Below are positions 8,355-16,892 of a stretch of DNA of 64,000 nt, one piece after another. Where the stretch lies: the NCBI RefSeq assembly GCF_012641395.1, contig NZ_JABAIH010000002.1:434001-498000 (forward strand), written 5' to 3'. Made by a program: the position numbers and the translations under genes. The stretch's first letter is position 1. Each line of letters opens with the position of its first letter. The notes beneath the pieces were generated by a model. It did not search any database. It saw only the letters and a list, made by a program, of their open reading frames with translations, and was not told the DNA's origin. This stretch comes from Rhizobium sp. P32RR-XVIII. Its GTDB lineage: Bacteria; Pseudomonadota; Alphaproteobacteria; Rhizobiales; Rhizobiaceae.

Positions 8355-8678
8355 CTACAAATAGTTGTCAGGGATAAAGAACAGCCCTTTTCGGTTGTCT
8401 ATATCCTCGCAGTAAAGAACCGGGCACGTGGGGTCGTTTCCCGTTGGGATGTTCCTCCACTCAGCATATTCGTGAGCGTCGCAGTAGCGACTGTTGCGGA
8501 TATAGCGATCAAAGATCGGCAAACCCCTTGGCGAGGTCCAGCGGAAGATAACAGCGCCCTCGTTGTGAATGGCGGCCCGCGCGCTCTGGCAGCTCATGGA
8601 CAGCGGATTGTAGCGGGAGATCGCCAGCGCGGGCGAGGCGACAAGGACCAGCGCCATAGCGAGAGCAACTTTTTTCAT
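8355..8678 (-). CDS. Small secreted hypothetical protein with four cysteines
   Basis: This 107 aa protein has a clear Sec signal peptide (MKKVALAMALVLVASPALA, cleavage after about residue 19) and a mature part with four cysteines (SMSC, RYC, DPTC, LYC) that could form two disulfides. An AGGAGG ribosome binding site 8 nt before the ATG at 8678 decides the start; a longer open frame upstream is not coding. Probably periplasmic. I do not recognise the family. It is divergent from the CoA-binding protein gene, with about 96 bp between them, and lies beside the AT-rich gap. Confidence 0.8.
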   Translation of the reverse strand: MKKVALAMALVLVASPALAISRYNPLSMSCQSARAAIHNEGAVIFRWTSPRGLPIFDRYIRNSRYCDAHEYAEWRNIPTGNDPTCPVLYCEDIDNRKGLFFIPDNYL

Positions 8679-8774
8679 AGGATATTCCTCCTTGGAAAGC
8701 CGGATATTATATATACGCCTAAAAAGAACTGCCGGTTTCAATTTACCGCGAAGAATGGATGGAAGAAAAAGCTG

Positions 8775-9203
8775 ATGAATCATGACCGTTATCCAGACGA
8801 CTACATCGCCGGAATCCTGAAATCGGTAAAGACGATTGCACTCACCGGGGCGTCCCCCAATCCGGCGCGGCCGAGCAACGGCGTGATGGGGTATCTCCTG
8901 TCGCGCGGCTACAACGTTATCCCCGTCAATCCCGGGCAGGCCGGCAAGCTGATACACGGCCAGCTCGTCTATGCCCGGCTCGCCGATATTCCGGTCCCGG
9001 TCGACATGGTCGATGTGTTTCGCGCCTCGGAACATCTCCAGGGCGTGGTGGATGAGGCGCTGACTCTGCGCACGCTGCCGAAGGTGATCTGGTCGCAGCT
9101 TGGCGTGCGCGACGACGTTGCCGCGGCGAAGGCGGAAGCGGCCGGCGTCAAAGTTGTGATGGACCGTTGTCCCGCAATCGAAATACCCCGCCTGGCTGCG
9201 TGA
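8775..9203 (+). CDS. CoA-binding protein (YccU-like)
   Basis: This 142 aa Rossmann-like protein contains KTIALTGASPNPARPSNGVM and GYNVIPVNPGQ, the signature of the CoA_binding_2 family that resembles succinyl-CoA synthetase alpha N-termini. The conserved segment PKVIWSQLGVRDD and the Cys in VVMDRCPAIE are also family-like. The biochemical role is unknown. It lies 103 bp upstream of the sulfhydrylase gene on the same strand and may share its regulation. Start set at the ATG at 8775; a longer frame upstream runs antisense through the secreted protein gene and is rejected. Confidence 0.88.
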   Translation: MNHDRYPDDYIAGILKSVKTIALTGASPNPARPSNGVMGYLLSRGYNVIPVNPGQAGKLIHGQLVYARLADIPVPVDMVDVFRASEHLQGVVDEALTLRTLPKVIWSQLGVRDDVAAAKAEAAGVKVVMDRCPAIEIPRLAA

Positions 9204-9240
9204 GTGCACGGATTTTTCTCTTGATGTCCGATGGTTGAAA

Positions 9241-9262
9241 CGCAAAGCGGTTAACATTTGCG
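9241..9262. promoter_or_regulatory. Inverted repeat upstream of the sulfhydrylase gene
   Basis: CGCAAA (9241-9246) and TTTGCG (9257-9262) form arms around 10 bp, located 44 bp before the ATG at 9307. It could be an operator or a short leader hairpin. No SAM-II riboswitch consensus is visible here, although such elements often precede met genes in this group. Confidence 0.3.
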
Positions 9263-9306
9263 GTTCCTAGGCTATGCTCCCGCCATCGATAGCAAGGGAG
9301 GAAAAG

Positions 9307-10590
9307 ATGGCGAAGTACGGTCCGGGGTTCAACACGCTGGCAATTCACGCAGGCGCGCAGCCGGACCCGGCAACACGCTCGCGGGCGACGCCGATCTACC
9401 AGACGACGGCTTTTGTCTTCGATGATTCCGATCACGCGGCCTCGCTCTTCGGACTGCAGGCCTTCGGCAACATCTATACGCGCATCATGAACCCGACGCA
9501 GGCCGTGCTCGAGGAGCGTGTGGCGGCACTCGAGGGCGGCACGGCGGCACTGGCGGTGGCCTCGGGCCATGCAGCACAGGTCATCGTCTTTCACACGATC
9601 ATGCGCCCGGGGGAAAACTTCGTCGCGGCGACGCGGCTTTACGGCGGCTCGATCAATCAGTTCGGCAATGCCTTCGAGAATTTCGGCTGGCAGGTGCGTT
9701 GGGCGGATGCCGCTGACCCGGCAAGCTTCGAAAACCAGATCGATGAAAAGACGCGGGCAATCTTCGTCGAGAGCCTTGCAAATCCCGGCGGCACGTTCGT
9801 CGATATTGCAGCCATCGCCGAGGTGGCGCACAGGCATGGCCTGCCGCTGATCGTCGACAACACCATGGCGACGCCTTATCTCATCCGCCCGATCGAACAT
9901 GGGGCCGATATCGTCGTGCATTCGCTGACGAAATTCCTCGGCGGCCACGGCAATTCCATGGGCGGCATCATCGTCGACGGCGGTACCTTCGACTGGTCGA
10001 AGTCCGGCAACTATCCGATGCTCTCAAGCCCGCGCCCGGAATATAACGGCATGGTGCTGCATGCGGCCTTCGGCAATTTCGCCTTTGCAATTGCAGCCCG
10101 TGTCCTTGGCCTGCGCGATCTCGGTCCGGCAATCTCGCCCTTCAATGCGTTCCTGATCCTCACCGGCATCGAGACGCTGCCGCTCAGGATGCAGCGCCAC
10201 TGCGACAATGCGCTTGCGGTCGCCAAATGGCTGAAGGCACACAGCAAGGTCGCCTGGGTGAACTACGCCGGTCTTGACGATGATCCGAACCGTAGCCTGC
10301 AGCAGCGTTATTCTCCCAAGGGCGCCGGTTCCGTCTTCACCTTCGGCGTCAAGGGCGGCTACGAGGCTGGCAAGGCGCTCGTTGAAGGGCTGGAGCTCTT
10401 CTCCCATCTCGCCAATATCGGTGATACGCGCTCGCTGGTGATCCACCCGGCGTCCACCACGCACCGTCAGCTGACGGACGAGCAGAAGACAGCCGCCGGC
10501 GCCGGCCCGGATGTCGTCCGGCTCTCGATCGGCATAGAAGACGTGCAGGATATCATCGCTGATCTCGAACAGTCGCTATCGAGGATCTGA
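9307..10590 (+). CDS. metZ: O-acetylhomoserine/O-succinylhomoserine sulfhydrylase (Cys/Met metabolism PLP enzyme)
   Basis: This 427 aa fold-type I PLP enzyme would replace the acyl group of O-acyl-homoserine with sulfide to make homocysteine, in methionine synthesis. The PLP lysine is about Lys209 in [11 protein letters not shown]. The nearby [11 protein letters not shown] motif and the opening [30 protein letters not shown] are those of the MetY/MetZ group. GGGAGG lies 7 nt before the ATG. Whether the acyl donor is acetyl or succinyl cannot be settled, so metZ versus metY is a judgement. It is followed at 12 bp by a LysE exporter and a cupin gene, probably one transcript. Confidence 0.88.
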   Translation: MAKYGPGFNTLAIHAGAQPDPATRSRATPIYQTTAFVFDDSDHAASLFGLQAFGNIYTRIMNPTQAVLEERVAALEGGTAALAVASGHAAQVIVFHTIMRPGENFVAATRLYGGSINQFGNAFENFGWQVRWADAADPASFENQIDEKTRAIFVESLANPGGTFVDIAAIAEVAHRHGLPLIVDNTMATPYLIRPIEHGADIVVHSLTKFLGGHGNSMGGIIVDGGTFDWSKSGNYPMLSSPRPEYNGMVLHAAFGNFAFAIAARVLGLRDLGPAISPFNAFLILTGIETLPLRMQRHCDNALAVAKWLKAHSKVAWVNYAGLDDDPNRSLQQRYSPKGAGSVFTFGVKGGYEAGKALVEGLELFSHLANIGDTRSLVIHPASTTHRQLTDEQKTAAGAGPDVVRLSIGIEDVQDIIADLEQSLSRI

Positions 10591-10602
10591 GGAAAGGCTC
10601 TC

Positions 10603-11220
10603 ATGTTCCTGTTTTCCGTTGCAGCCATCTGGGCCGTTGCCGCCATGACGCCGGGTCCAAATTTCTTCATCGTCGTACGGACGGCGCTGGAGGGATCTCG
10701 GAGTGCGGCGGTAGCCGTTATTGCGGGCGTCATCCTCGGCACCTTCTGCTGGGGACTGGCCGGCTGGCTCGGCATCAGCGCATTGTTCGCGGCCGCGCCC
10801 TTTGCCTATCTCTTCCTGAAGATTGCCGGTGGCGCCTATCTGCTTTGGCTCGGCGCAAAGCTCCTTTGGAAGACTTATACGAATGCCGGTTCCTCCGGCG
10901 AGCCAGCCGCGCGTCCGGCAATCGGTACGAAGCAGGCCTTCTATTCCGGCTTCGTCACCAATCTTGCGAACCCGAAATCGGCCTTCTTCGTTGCCAGTCT
11001 CTTTGCGGCGACGCTGCCTGCCGAGCACTCCTGGCTGCACGGTGCCCTGGCGGTCGCGACCATGGTTCTCGTCTCCTCGCTGTGGTACGCCTTCGTGTTC
11101 ACGATCCTGCGCAATCCTGCGGTCGCCGGAGCCTATGCGCGGGGCCGCCGCGGTATCGATGCCATGGCCGGTGTCATCTTCATGGGCTTCGGCATGAAGC
11201 TTCTGACGTCCGCCCGGTAG
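10603..11220 (+). CDS. LysE/RhtB family amino-acid exporter
   Basis: This 205 aa inner-membrane protein has the family opening FLFSVAAIWAVAAMTPGPNFFIVVRTALEGSR and GFVTNLANPKSAFFVASLF, the two hallmark blocks of LysE/RhtB exporters, with about six helices. Family members export lysine, threonine, homoserine or homoserine lactone. Placement 12 bp behind a homocysteine-forming enzyme makes a homoserine- or sulfur-amino-acid-related substrate plausible, but this is inference. Confidence 0.87.
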   Translation: MFLFSVAAIWAVAAMTPGPNFFIVVRTALEGSRSAAVAVIAGVILGTFCWGLAGWLGISALFAAAPFAYLFLKIAGGAYLLWLGAKLLWKTYTNAGSSGEPAARPAIGTKQAFYSGFVTNLANPKSAFFVASLFAATLPAEHSWLHGALAVATMVLVSSLWYAFVFTILRNPAVAGAYARGRRGIDAMAGVIFMGFGMKLLTSAR

Positions 11221-11228
11221 GAGATCTC

Positions 11229-11573
11229 ATGCAGCACCAGCTCGTCCTTGATCCCGAGGCTGTCGAACCCGAAATGGGAGCGCCCGCTGCCGACCGCGTC
11301 ATCGCCGGCGATCCGCAATTTCGCACCTGGAACCTGGAGGAGGCCGAAGGCGGCCTCTATGCGGGCATCTGGGAAGCGACGCCCGGTAAATGGCGCATCG
11401 TCTACGACGAATGGGAATATTTCAGCATTCTCTCCGGCCATTCCATCGTTACCGAGGATGGCGGCGAGCCCGTCCATCTCAAGGCGGGCAGCCGGATGAT
11501 CCTGAGACCGGGCTTCAAGGGAACCTGGGAAGTCGTTGAAACGACTCGTAAGGATTATGTGATCCGCATCTGA
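11229..11573 (+). CDS. Cupin domain protein (DUF861-type)
   Basis: This 114 aa protein contains EGGLYAGIWEATPGKWRIVYDEWEYFSILSG and AGSRMILRPGFKGTWEVVETTRKDYVI, the pattern of the small cupin_3 (DUF861) family with a single beta-barrel. Some members are ureidoglycolate-related; the function here is unknown. It starts 8 bp after the exporter stop with TAGGAG just before the ATG, so it is likely translated from the same mRNA. Its stop codon abuts the stop of the convergent lrgB gene. Confidence 0.85.
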   Translation: MQHQLVLDPEAVEPEMGAPAADRVIAGDPQFRTWNLEEAEGGLYAGIWEATPGKWRIVYDEWEYFSILSGHSIVTEDGGEPVHLKAGSRMILRPGFKGTWEVVETTRKDYVIRI

Positions 11574-12278
11574 CTAGCGAAGCAGCAAGCTGAGCAGCGG
11601 TGCCGCGAGAACGTTCACAAGCCCGACCAGCACCATGACGAGACCGGCGATCGTGCCTTCCTCGGCGCCGATCTGCTGCGCCTTGGCAACGCCTGCGCCG
11701 TGCGCTCCCATGCCGAGCAGCGCGCCGCGCGAGAGTGCCGATCTCAGCGGCAGGACACGCAGCAGGGTCTCGCCGAGTGCCGCGCCGAGGACGCCGGTGA
11801 TGACCACGAAGACGGCGGTCAGGTCCGGCACACCGCCGATATCAGCCGAAACCGTCATGGCGAAGGGCGTGCTGACCGAGCGCGGCAGCAGGCTGAGCCG
11901 CAGGTTGCCGTCGAGGCTGAGGAGGCTCGCAAGCGCCCAGGCGGAGCCCACCGCGACGCCGCTGCCGACGGTGACACCGAGCGCGAGCGCCGGCCAGTAA
12001 CGCCGGATCGTCGCCCGCTGTTCGTAGATCGGGACGGCGAAGGCAACGGTCGCAGGGCCGAGCAGCATCACCAGCCAGTGGGTTGAGCGGATGTAGTCGG
12101 CGTAGGTTTCGCGCATCACGATCGCAAGGATGATGAGGAGCGCGGGCGCGAAGACAAGTGGCGACAGCCACAGACGCGGCCAGCGCCGATAAGCCGCCTT
12201 GGCGAAAAGGTAGAGCGCAATGGTGATCGCGGACCAGAAGGCGGCGAGCAGCAGCGGAGGGGCGGCCTCAGAGATCAT
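11574..12278 (-). CDS. lrgB: LrgB family membrane protein
   Basis: This 234 aa multi-helix inner-membrane protein has the LrgB signatures LLGPATVAFAVPIYEQR, RSVSTPFAMTVSADIGG and GMGAHGAGVAKAQQIG. LrgB/CidB proteins work with a small LrgA/CidA partner in control of murein hydrolase activity and, in some bacteria, export of fermentation products such as pyruvate. It overlaps the lrgA reading frame by 11 bp, so the two are co-translated. The pair faces a divergent LysR regulator, matching the cid/lrg layout in Firmicutes. Confidence 0.9.
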   Translation of the reverse strand: MISEAAPPLLLAAFWSAITIALYLFAKAAYRRWPRLWLSPLVFAPALLIILAIVMRETYADYIRSTHWLVMLLGPATVAFAVPIYEQRATIRRYWPALALGVTVGSGVAVGSAWALASLLSLDGNLRLSLLPRSVSTPFAMTVSADIGGVPDLTAVFVVITGVLGAALGETLLRVLPLRSALSRGALLGMGAHGAGVAKAQQIGAEEGTIAGLVMVLVGLVNVLAAPLLSLLLR

Positions 12279-12678
12279 CGGGGCCTCCGGGGACCGCCGT
12301 CAGCCGCAGGACAAGCTCCACGGCAAGCGCCGTCGTACCCATGACGACAAGCGTTCCCGTTACGATGACGGCAAGGACCTTCAGGCCGAGGAGGCCGAGA
12401 AACTCGCGATGGTCGAGCACGGCAAGCACGGCCGGAATGAAGAACAGCAGCATTTCCGCCATGAACCACTGCGCGCCCCGGCGCATGGCGGCAGGTTTGA
12501 TCCATCCGGCCGCAAGCAGCGCAAGCACCAGGAACAGGCCGATGACGCTGCCGGGAACCGGCACGCCGGATAGGCGGGCGAATGCTTCCCCTGTTATCCA
12601 GAAGGTCATGATCAGGCCGATCTGGAGGAAGCGGCCCTCCCGTAGACGGGTAATGGAGGCGATTCGAACAAGGGACAT
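12268..12678 (-). CDS. lrgA: CidA/LrgA family holin-like protein
   Basis: This 136 aa protein has four hydrophobic segments and the family core GVPVPGSVIGLFLVL, with WFMAEMLLFFIPAVLAVL following. It is the holin-like partner of the downstream LrgB, with an 11-bp overlap. The start at 12678 (MSLVRIAS) is preferred over an ATG nine codons upstream; neither has a strong ribosome binding site. The divergent LysR gene starts 92 bp away. Confidence 0.85.
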   Translation of the reverse strand: MSLVRIASITRLREGRFLQIGLIMTFWITGEAFARLSGVPVPGSVIGLFLVLALLAAGWIKPAAMRRGAQWFMAEMLLFFIPAVLAVLDHREFLGLLGLKVLAVIVTGTLVVMGTTALAVELVLRLTAVPGGPDDL

Positions 12679-12770
12679 GGCTGCGTTCTCTAAAAACTGC
12701 ACCATGCATATAAAGCCGGCCGATCCATGAGAAAAATGAATTGATTGAATACAAATAAGTCCATACTGGA

Positions 12771-13664
12771 ATGAACATGGAATTGCGGACGCTGAGGATA
12801 TTTGTCGAGGTCGTGCGCCAGGGAGGCTTCTCTCAGGCGGCAAGGACTGTCTTCCTGACGCAATCGGCCGTCAGCAAGGCGGTGAAGCAACTCGAGGACG
12901 AGCTCGGCGTTCTTCTGCTCGACAGGATCGGCCATCGGTCCAGCCTGACGGCGGCAGGCGATATCGTCTACCGGCGTGCACTCCAAATGCTGGCGGAGCA
13001 GAGCGACCTGATTTCCGAATTGGCGGAGCTGCGTGGCCTGAGACGGGGGAGGCTGCGGCTCGGACTTCCGCCGATCGGCAGCGACGCGCTGTTCGCGCCT
13101 CTCTTCGCGGTCTATAGGAAACGTTATCCGGGCATCGAGATCCAGCTCGCCGAGCACGGAAGCAAGCGGCTGGAGGAACTCGTGCGCAGTGGCGAGGTCG
13201 ATCTCGGAGTATCGCTTCTCCCGGTACCCGACGAGTTCGAATGGCAGGATGTCCGCAACGAGCCGATGGACGTGCTCCTTCCCCTTGACCATCCGCTGGC
13301 CAGCGCTGGCGAAATCGAACTGGCCATGCTGAAGGATATGCCCTTCATCCTGTTCGACACCGGCTTTGCGCTGAACCCGATGATTCTGGATGCCTGCCGC
13401 TTGGCGGGCTTCACGCCGGCGATCGCTGCCCGCTCCAGCCAGATTACCTTCATCGTCGAGCTGGTGGCCTCCGGCCTGGGTATTGGTTTCCTGCCGCGCT
13501 TCATTGCTGAGAAGCGGGTGCACGGCCGCGTGCGCCACGTCGCCGTCACGCGGCCATCGATGGCCTGGCACATGGCCTGGATATGGCGGCGCGGCTCCTA
13601 CATGTCCGACGCTGCGCGCACCTGGCTGGAGCTGGCTGCCGCGCGGAGCGGTCCTGACGCCTGA
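12771..13664 (+). CDS. LysR family transcriptional regulator, probable regulator of lrgAB
   Basis: This 297 aa LysR protein has an N-terminal winged helix (about residues 3-62, LRTLRIFVEVVRQGGFSQAAR, then TQSAVSKAVKQLEDELG) and a C-terminal periplasmic-binding-like sensor domain starting near RGRLRLGLPPIGSD. It is divergent from lrgAB, and its first ATG is 92 bp from lrgA. LysR proteins usually control the divergent neighbour, and CidR of Staphylococcus is a LysR protein at the equivalent place, so control of lrgAB is the likely job. ATG codons at 12771 and 12777 are both possible starts. Confidence 0.93.
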   Translation: MNMELRTLRIFVEVVRQGGFSQAARTVFLTQSAVSKAVKQLEDELGVLLLDRIGHRSSLTAAGDIVYRRALQMLAEQSDLISELAELRGLRRGRLRLGLPPIGSDALFAPLFAVYRKRYPGIEIQLAEHGSKRLEELVRSGEVDLGVSLLPVPDEFEWQDVRNEPMDVLLPLDHPLASAGEIELAMLKDMPFILFDTGFALNPMILDACRLAGFTPAIAARSSQITFIVELVASGLGIGFLPRFIAEKRVHGRVRHVAVTRPSMAWHMAWIWRRGSYMSDAARTWLELAAARSGPDA

Positions 13665-13817
13665 GCGCCGCGGTCTCTTCCCGGCACCTTCGCCCCTTTC
13701 GGTATGGCAAAACCAAGGCAGTCCCACATTAAAGTTTTGTAATGTTTCCAATCGTTTGTCGCTAAGTCTTTGATTTCTCGACCTAAGGGTAGGTCGGCTC
13801 GCCGAACCGTCGTGCCG

Positions 13818-13871
13818 CCGTCATCGAACCGTCATCAAACTGTAATGTAGAGCGCCTAGCCCGCCTATTAT
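13818..13871 (+). promoter_or_regulatory. pstS: Triple Pho box and -10 region of pstS
   Basis: Three heptamers with an 11-bp period are present: CCGTCAT (13818-13824), CCGTCAT (13829-13835), CTGTAAT (13840-13846). This is the layout bound by phosphorylated PhoB, which replaces the -35 contact. A -10-like TATTAT lies at 13866-13871, inside a small CCGCC/GGCGG palindrome. The pstS ATG is at 13959. Confidence 0.8.
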
Positions 13872-13958
13872 GGCGGGAATTTCGGTGCTCCAGACAAGTG
13901 GATAGCCCCTCCATGGAGCGCTCTCGCCGTTGTTTTGTGCTATTCAGGAAGAGATTAA

Positions 13959-14981
13959 ATGCTCACCAAGAAACTTCTTTCTGCCTGCCTCGGTGCGGGT
14001 CTGGCTGCCGTTTTCGCAGTCTCCGCTTCCGCCGCCGACATCACCGGCGCCGGTTCTACTTTCGTTTATCCGGTCCTGTCCAAGTGGTCGGCTGACTACA
14101 ACAAGCAGACCGGCGACAAGCTGAACTATCAGTCGATCGGTTCGGGTGGCGGTATCGCCCAGATCAAGGCTGCAACGGTCGATTTCGGCGCTTCCGACGC
14201 GCCGCTGAAGCCTGAAGACCTGACAGCCGGTGGCTTCGGCCAGTTCCCGCTCGTTGTTGGCGGCATCGTTCCGGTCATCAACGTCAAGGGCATCAAGACT
14301 GGCCAGCTGAAGCTGACGGGCAAGGTTCTCGCCGACATTTATCTCGGCAACGTCACCAAGTGGAACGACAAGGCCATCGCCGACCTCAACCCCGGCCTGA
14401 AGCTGCCCGATTCTCAGATCGCCGTCGTCCACCGTTCGGACGGCTCGGGCACCTCGTTCAACTGGACGAACTTCCTCTCCAAGGTCAACCCGGATTGGAA
14501 GTCCAAGGTCGGTGAAGGCACCGCCGTCAACTGGCCAGTCGGCATCGGCGGCAAGGGCAACGAAGGCGTCGCTGCTTACGTGACCCGCGTCAAGGATTCG
14601 ATCGGCTACGTCGAATACGCCTACGCCCTGCAGAACAAGCTGCCCTACGCTCTTCTTCAGAACGCCGCCGGCCAGTACCCGAAGCCGAATGCTGAAAGCT
14701 TCTCGGCTGCTGCTGCCAGCGCCGAATGGGCCAAGGCTCAGGACTTCTACCTGATCATGACCAACGCTCCGGGCGAAAAGGCCTGGCCGGTAACGGCAAC
14801 CACCTGGGCGATCATGTACAAGGAGCCGAAGGACGCCGCTCGCTCCAAGGCTGCCTTCGCCTTCTTCAAGTGGGCGCTTGAAAACGGTCAGAAGGAAGCT
14901 TCTTCGCTCGACTACGTGCCGCTGCCGGCGACCCTGGTCAAGCAGATCGAAGACTACTGGACTGCCTCCTTCAAGGGCTGA
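13959..14981 (+). CDS. pstS: Phosphate ABC transporter substrate-binding protein
   Basis: PstS captures inorganic phosphate in the periplasm for the PstCAB importer. The 340 aa protein has a Sec signal peptide (residues 1-25, ending ASAAD) and the phosphate-site segments ITGAGSTFVYPVLSKW, YQSIGSGGG, DFGASDAPL and RSDGSGTSFNW. It heads pstSCAB, is preceded by the Pho box, and is separated from pstC by a stable hairpin that probably lets pstS accumulate more mRNA than the rest of the operon. GAAGAGA lies close before the ATG. Confidence 0.97.
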   Translation: MLTKKLLSACLGAGLAAVFAVSASAADITGAGSTFVYPVLSKWSADYNKQTGDKLNYQSIGSGGGIAQIKAATVDFGASDAPLKPEDLTAGGFGQFPLVVGGIVPVINVKGIKTGQLKLTGKVLADIYLGNVTKWNDKAIADLNPGLKLPDSQIAVVHRSDGSGTSFNWTNFLSKVNPDWKSKVGEGTAVNWPVGIGGKGNEGVAAYVTRVKDSIGYVEYAYALQNKLPYALLQNAAGQYPKPNAESFSAAAASAEWAKAQDFYLIMTNAPGEKAWPVTATTWAIMYKEPKDAARSKAAFAFFKWALENGQKEASSLDYVPLPATLVKQIEDYWTASFKG

Positions 14982-14994
14982 GCCGACCATTATC

Positions 14995-15019
14995 GGGGCG
15001 GGAGCGTGGCTCTCGCCCC
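14995..15019 (+). terminator. Intercistronic hairpin between pstS and pstC
   Basis: GGGGCGGGAGC-GTG-GCTCTCGCCCC forms an 11-bp stem with one mismatch, 14 nt after the pstS stop. No long T-run follows, so it more likely protects the pstS mRNA 3' end or partly terminates than stops transcription fully. Confidence 0.55.
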
Positions 15020-15060
15020 ATTGCCTTTGAAGCCCCCTCAAAAGCAAGTCGAGTGTTAAT

Positions 15061-16038
15061 ATGAGCGAAGCATTGGCATCGCTGCCTGCGGCAAACGTGG
15101 GCGCGAAGCGGCGTGACGGCCGGACCGGCGACCGCATTTTCTCATGGATCGTGATGGGCTGCGGCCTGTTCGTTCTCGCGGCCTTGCTGGCAGCGGCGAT
15201 CTCCATGGCATGGGGCGGGCTTCCTGCCTTCCAAACCTTCGGTTTCGGTTTCATCACCGGCACGGAATGGGATCCTGTCGCGCAGCATTTCGCCGGTCTC
15301 GTGCCGATCTACGGCACCCTGGTGACTTCGGCGCTTGCGATGATCATCGGTGTTCCGATCAGTCTCGGCATTGCTGTGTTCGTCACCGAAGTCGCGCCGC
15401 GATGGCTGCGAGGCCCGATCGGCGGCGCAATCGAGCTGCTGGCCGGCATCCCCAGCATCATCTACGGCATGTGGGGGCTCTTCACCTTCGCGCCTTTCAT
15501 GTCGGATTACATCCAGCCGGCATTGATCGACTGGCTCGGCCCGTTGCCGGTCATTGGCCTGCTCTTTTCCGGAGCGCCGATGGGCATCGGCATGCTGACC
15601 TCCGGCATCGTGCTGGCGATCATGATCATTCCTTATATCTCGTCGGTCATGCGCGACGTCTTCCTCGTCGTCCCGGCGCAACTCAAGGAATCGGCCTATG
15701 CCCTCGGCTCGACCCGGTGGGAGGTCGTGCGCGACATCGTCATCCCGCATACGCGCACAGCCGTTGTCGGCGGTATTTTTCTCGGCCTCGGCCGAGCACT
15801 CGGCGAGACCATGGCCGTCACCTTCGTCCTCGGCAACACGCATAATATCGCCATCTCGCTGATGGAGCCCGGCAACTCGATCGCCGCCGCGATCGCCAAC
15901 GAATTCACGGAAGCCGATACCGACATCTACCTGTCGTCGCTGATCGCTCTCGGTTTCATCCTTTTCGTCGTCACCTTCATTGTCCTTGCCATAGCCAAGC
16001 TGATGCTGCTGCGCTTTGCAAAACAGAAGGGGGAATGA
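15061..16038 (+). CDS. pstC: Phosphate ABC transporter permease PstC
   Basis: This 325 aa inner-membrane permease has about six helices. The periplasmic and cytoplasmic blocks GTEWDPVAQHFAGLVPIYGTL, GGAIELLAGIPSIIYGMWGLF and the EAA-type loop LKESAYALGSTRWEVVRDIVIPH match PstC. The product pairs with PstA to form the channel. Its stop overlaps the pstA start (ATGA at 16035), indicating translational coupling. Confidence 0.96.
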   Translation: MSEALASLPAANVGAKRRDGRTGDRIFSWIVMGCGLFVLAALLAAAISMAWGGLPAFQTFGFGFITGTEWDPVAQHFAGLVPIYGTLVTSALAMIIGVPISLGIAVFVTEVAPRWLRGPIGGAIELLAGIPSIIYGMWGLFTFAPFMSDYIQPALIDWLGPLPVIGLLFSGAPMGIGMLTSGIVLAIMIIPYISSVMRDVFLVVPAQLKESAYALGSTRWEVVRDIVIPHTRTAVVGGIFLGLGRALGETMAVTFVLGNTHNIAISLMEPGNSIAAAIANEFTEADTDIYLSSLIALGFILFVVTFIVLAIAKLMLLRFAKQKGE

Positions 16039-16892
16039 GCATGGCCGTTTCCAGCTCGCTCTATCGCTACCGGCAAGCAAAGAGCGCAATCGCGCTGACG
16101 CTTGCGATACTTGCGACGCTCATCGGCCTCGTATTTCTCGTCTGGATCTTGTGGACGACGCTCCTCAATGGCTTGGAGGCGCTGAGCCCGAAGCTCATCA
16201 CTGAAATGACGCCGCCGCCGGGCGAAGACGGCGGCCTCGCCAATGCCTTCATGGGCAGCTTGATGATCGTCCTGCTCGCTGTCGTCATTGGCACGCCGAT
16301 CGGCATTCTGGCCGGCACTTATCTCGCGGAATACAGCCGCGGCAAGAAGATCGGCGACCTCATCCGCTTCGTGAACGACATCCTGCTTTCCGCACCGTCG
16401 ATCATCATCGGTCTCTTTGTTTATGAGGTCGTCGTGCGTCAGACGGGGCATTTCTCGGGCTATGCCGGCGGCATCGCGCTCGCCTTCATCTTCCTGCCCG
16501 TCGTCGTCCGCACCACGGACGAGATGCTGCGGCTGGTGCCGGACGTCATGCGCGAGGCCGCACTTTCGCTCGGCATCCCACGCTGGAAGGTGACGGTCAA
16601 CGTGCTCTATCGCGCCGCCGCCGCAGGCATCCTGACCGGCGTGCTGCTCGCCGTCGCCCGTATTTCGGGCGAAACGGCGCCGCTCCTTTTCACCGCGCTC
16701 AACAATCAGTACTGGAGCACGGACATGTCCGAGCCGATGGCGAACATTCCCGTCGTCATCTTCCAATACGCCATGAGCCCTTATGACGAATGGCATGCGC
16801 TCGCCTGGGCCGGCGCCTTTGTCATGACGGCGATCGTCCTTGTTCTGAGCGTGGTCTCACGCACCGTTCTGAATCGCAAAGGTGGCAAATGA
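16035..16892 (+). CDS. pstA: Phosphate ABC transporter permease PstA
   Basis: This 285 aa second permease subunit has about six helices and shows family segments [20 protein letters not shown], the EAA loop [21 protein letters not shown] and [18 protein letters not shown]. It overlaps pstC by 4 bp at its start and pstB by 4 bp at its end, so all three are likely translated as a coupled set. Confidence 0.96.
   Translation: MSMAVSSSLYRYRQAKSAIALTLAILATLIGLVFLVWILWTTLLNGLEALSPKLITEMTPPPGEDGGLANAFMGSLMIVLLAVVIGTPIGILAGTYLAEYSRGKKIGDLIRFVNDILLSAPSIIIGLFVYEVVVRQTGHFSGYAGGIALAFIFLPVVVRTTDEMLRLVPDVMREAALSLGIPRWKVTVNVLYRAAAAGILTGVLLAVARISGETAPLLFTALNNQYWSTDMSEPMANIPVVIFQYAMSPYDEWHALAWAGAFVMTAIVLVLSVVSRTVLNRKGGK

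Noticed and set aside
8110..8355. 81-codon minus-strand frame in the AT-rich gap
   Set aside because: No ribosome binding site; composition does not match coding DNA of the neighbours.
9204..9306. SAM-II riboswitch upstream of the sulfhydrylase gene
   Set aside because: This is a common place for one in alphaproteobacteria, but the conserved pseudoknot words are missing; only a short inverted repeat is present.
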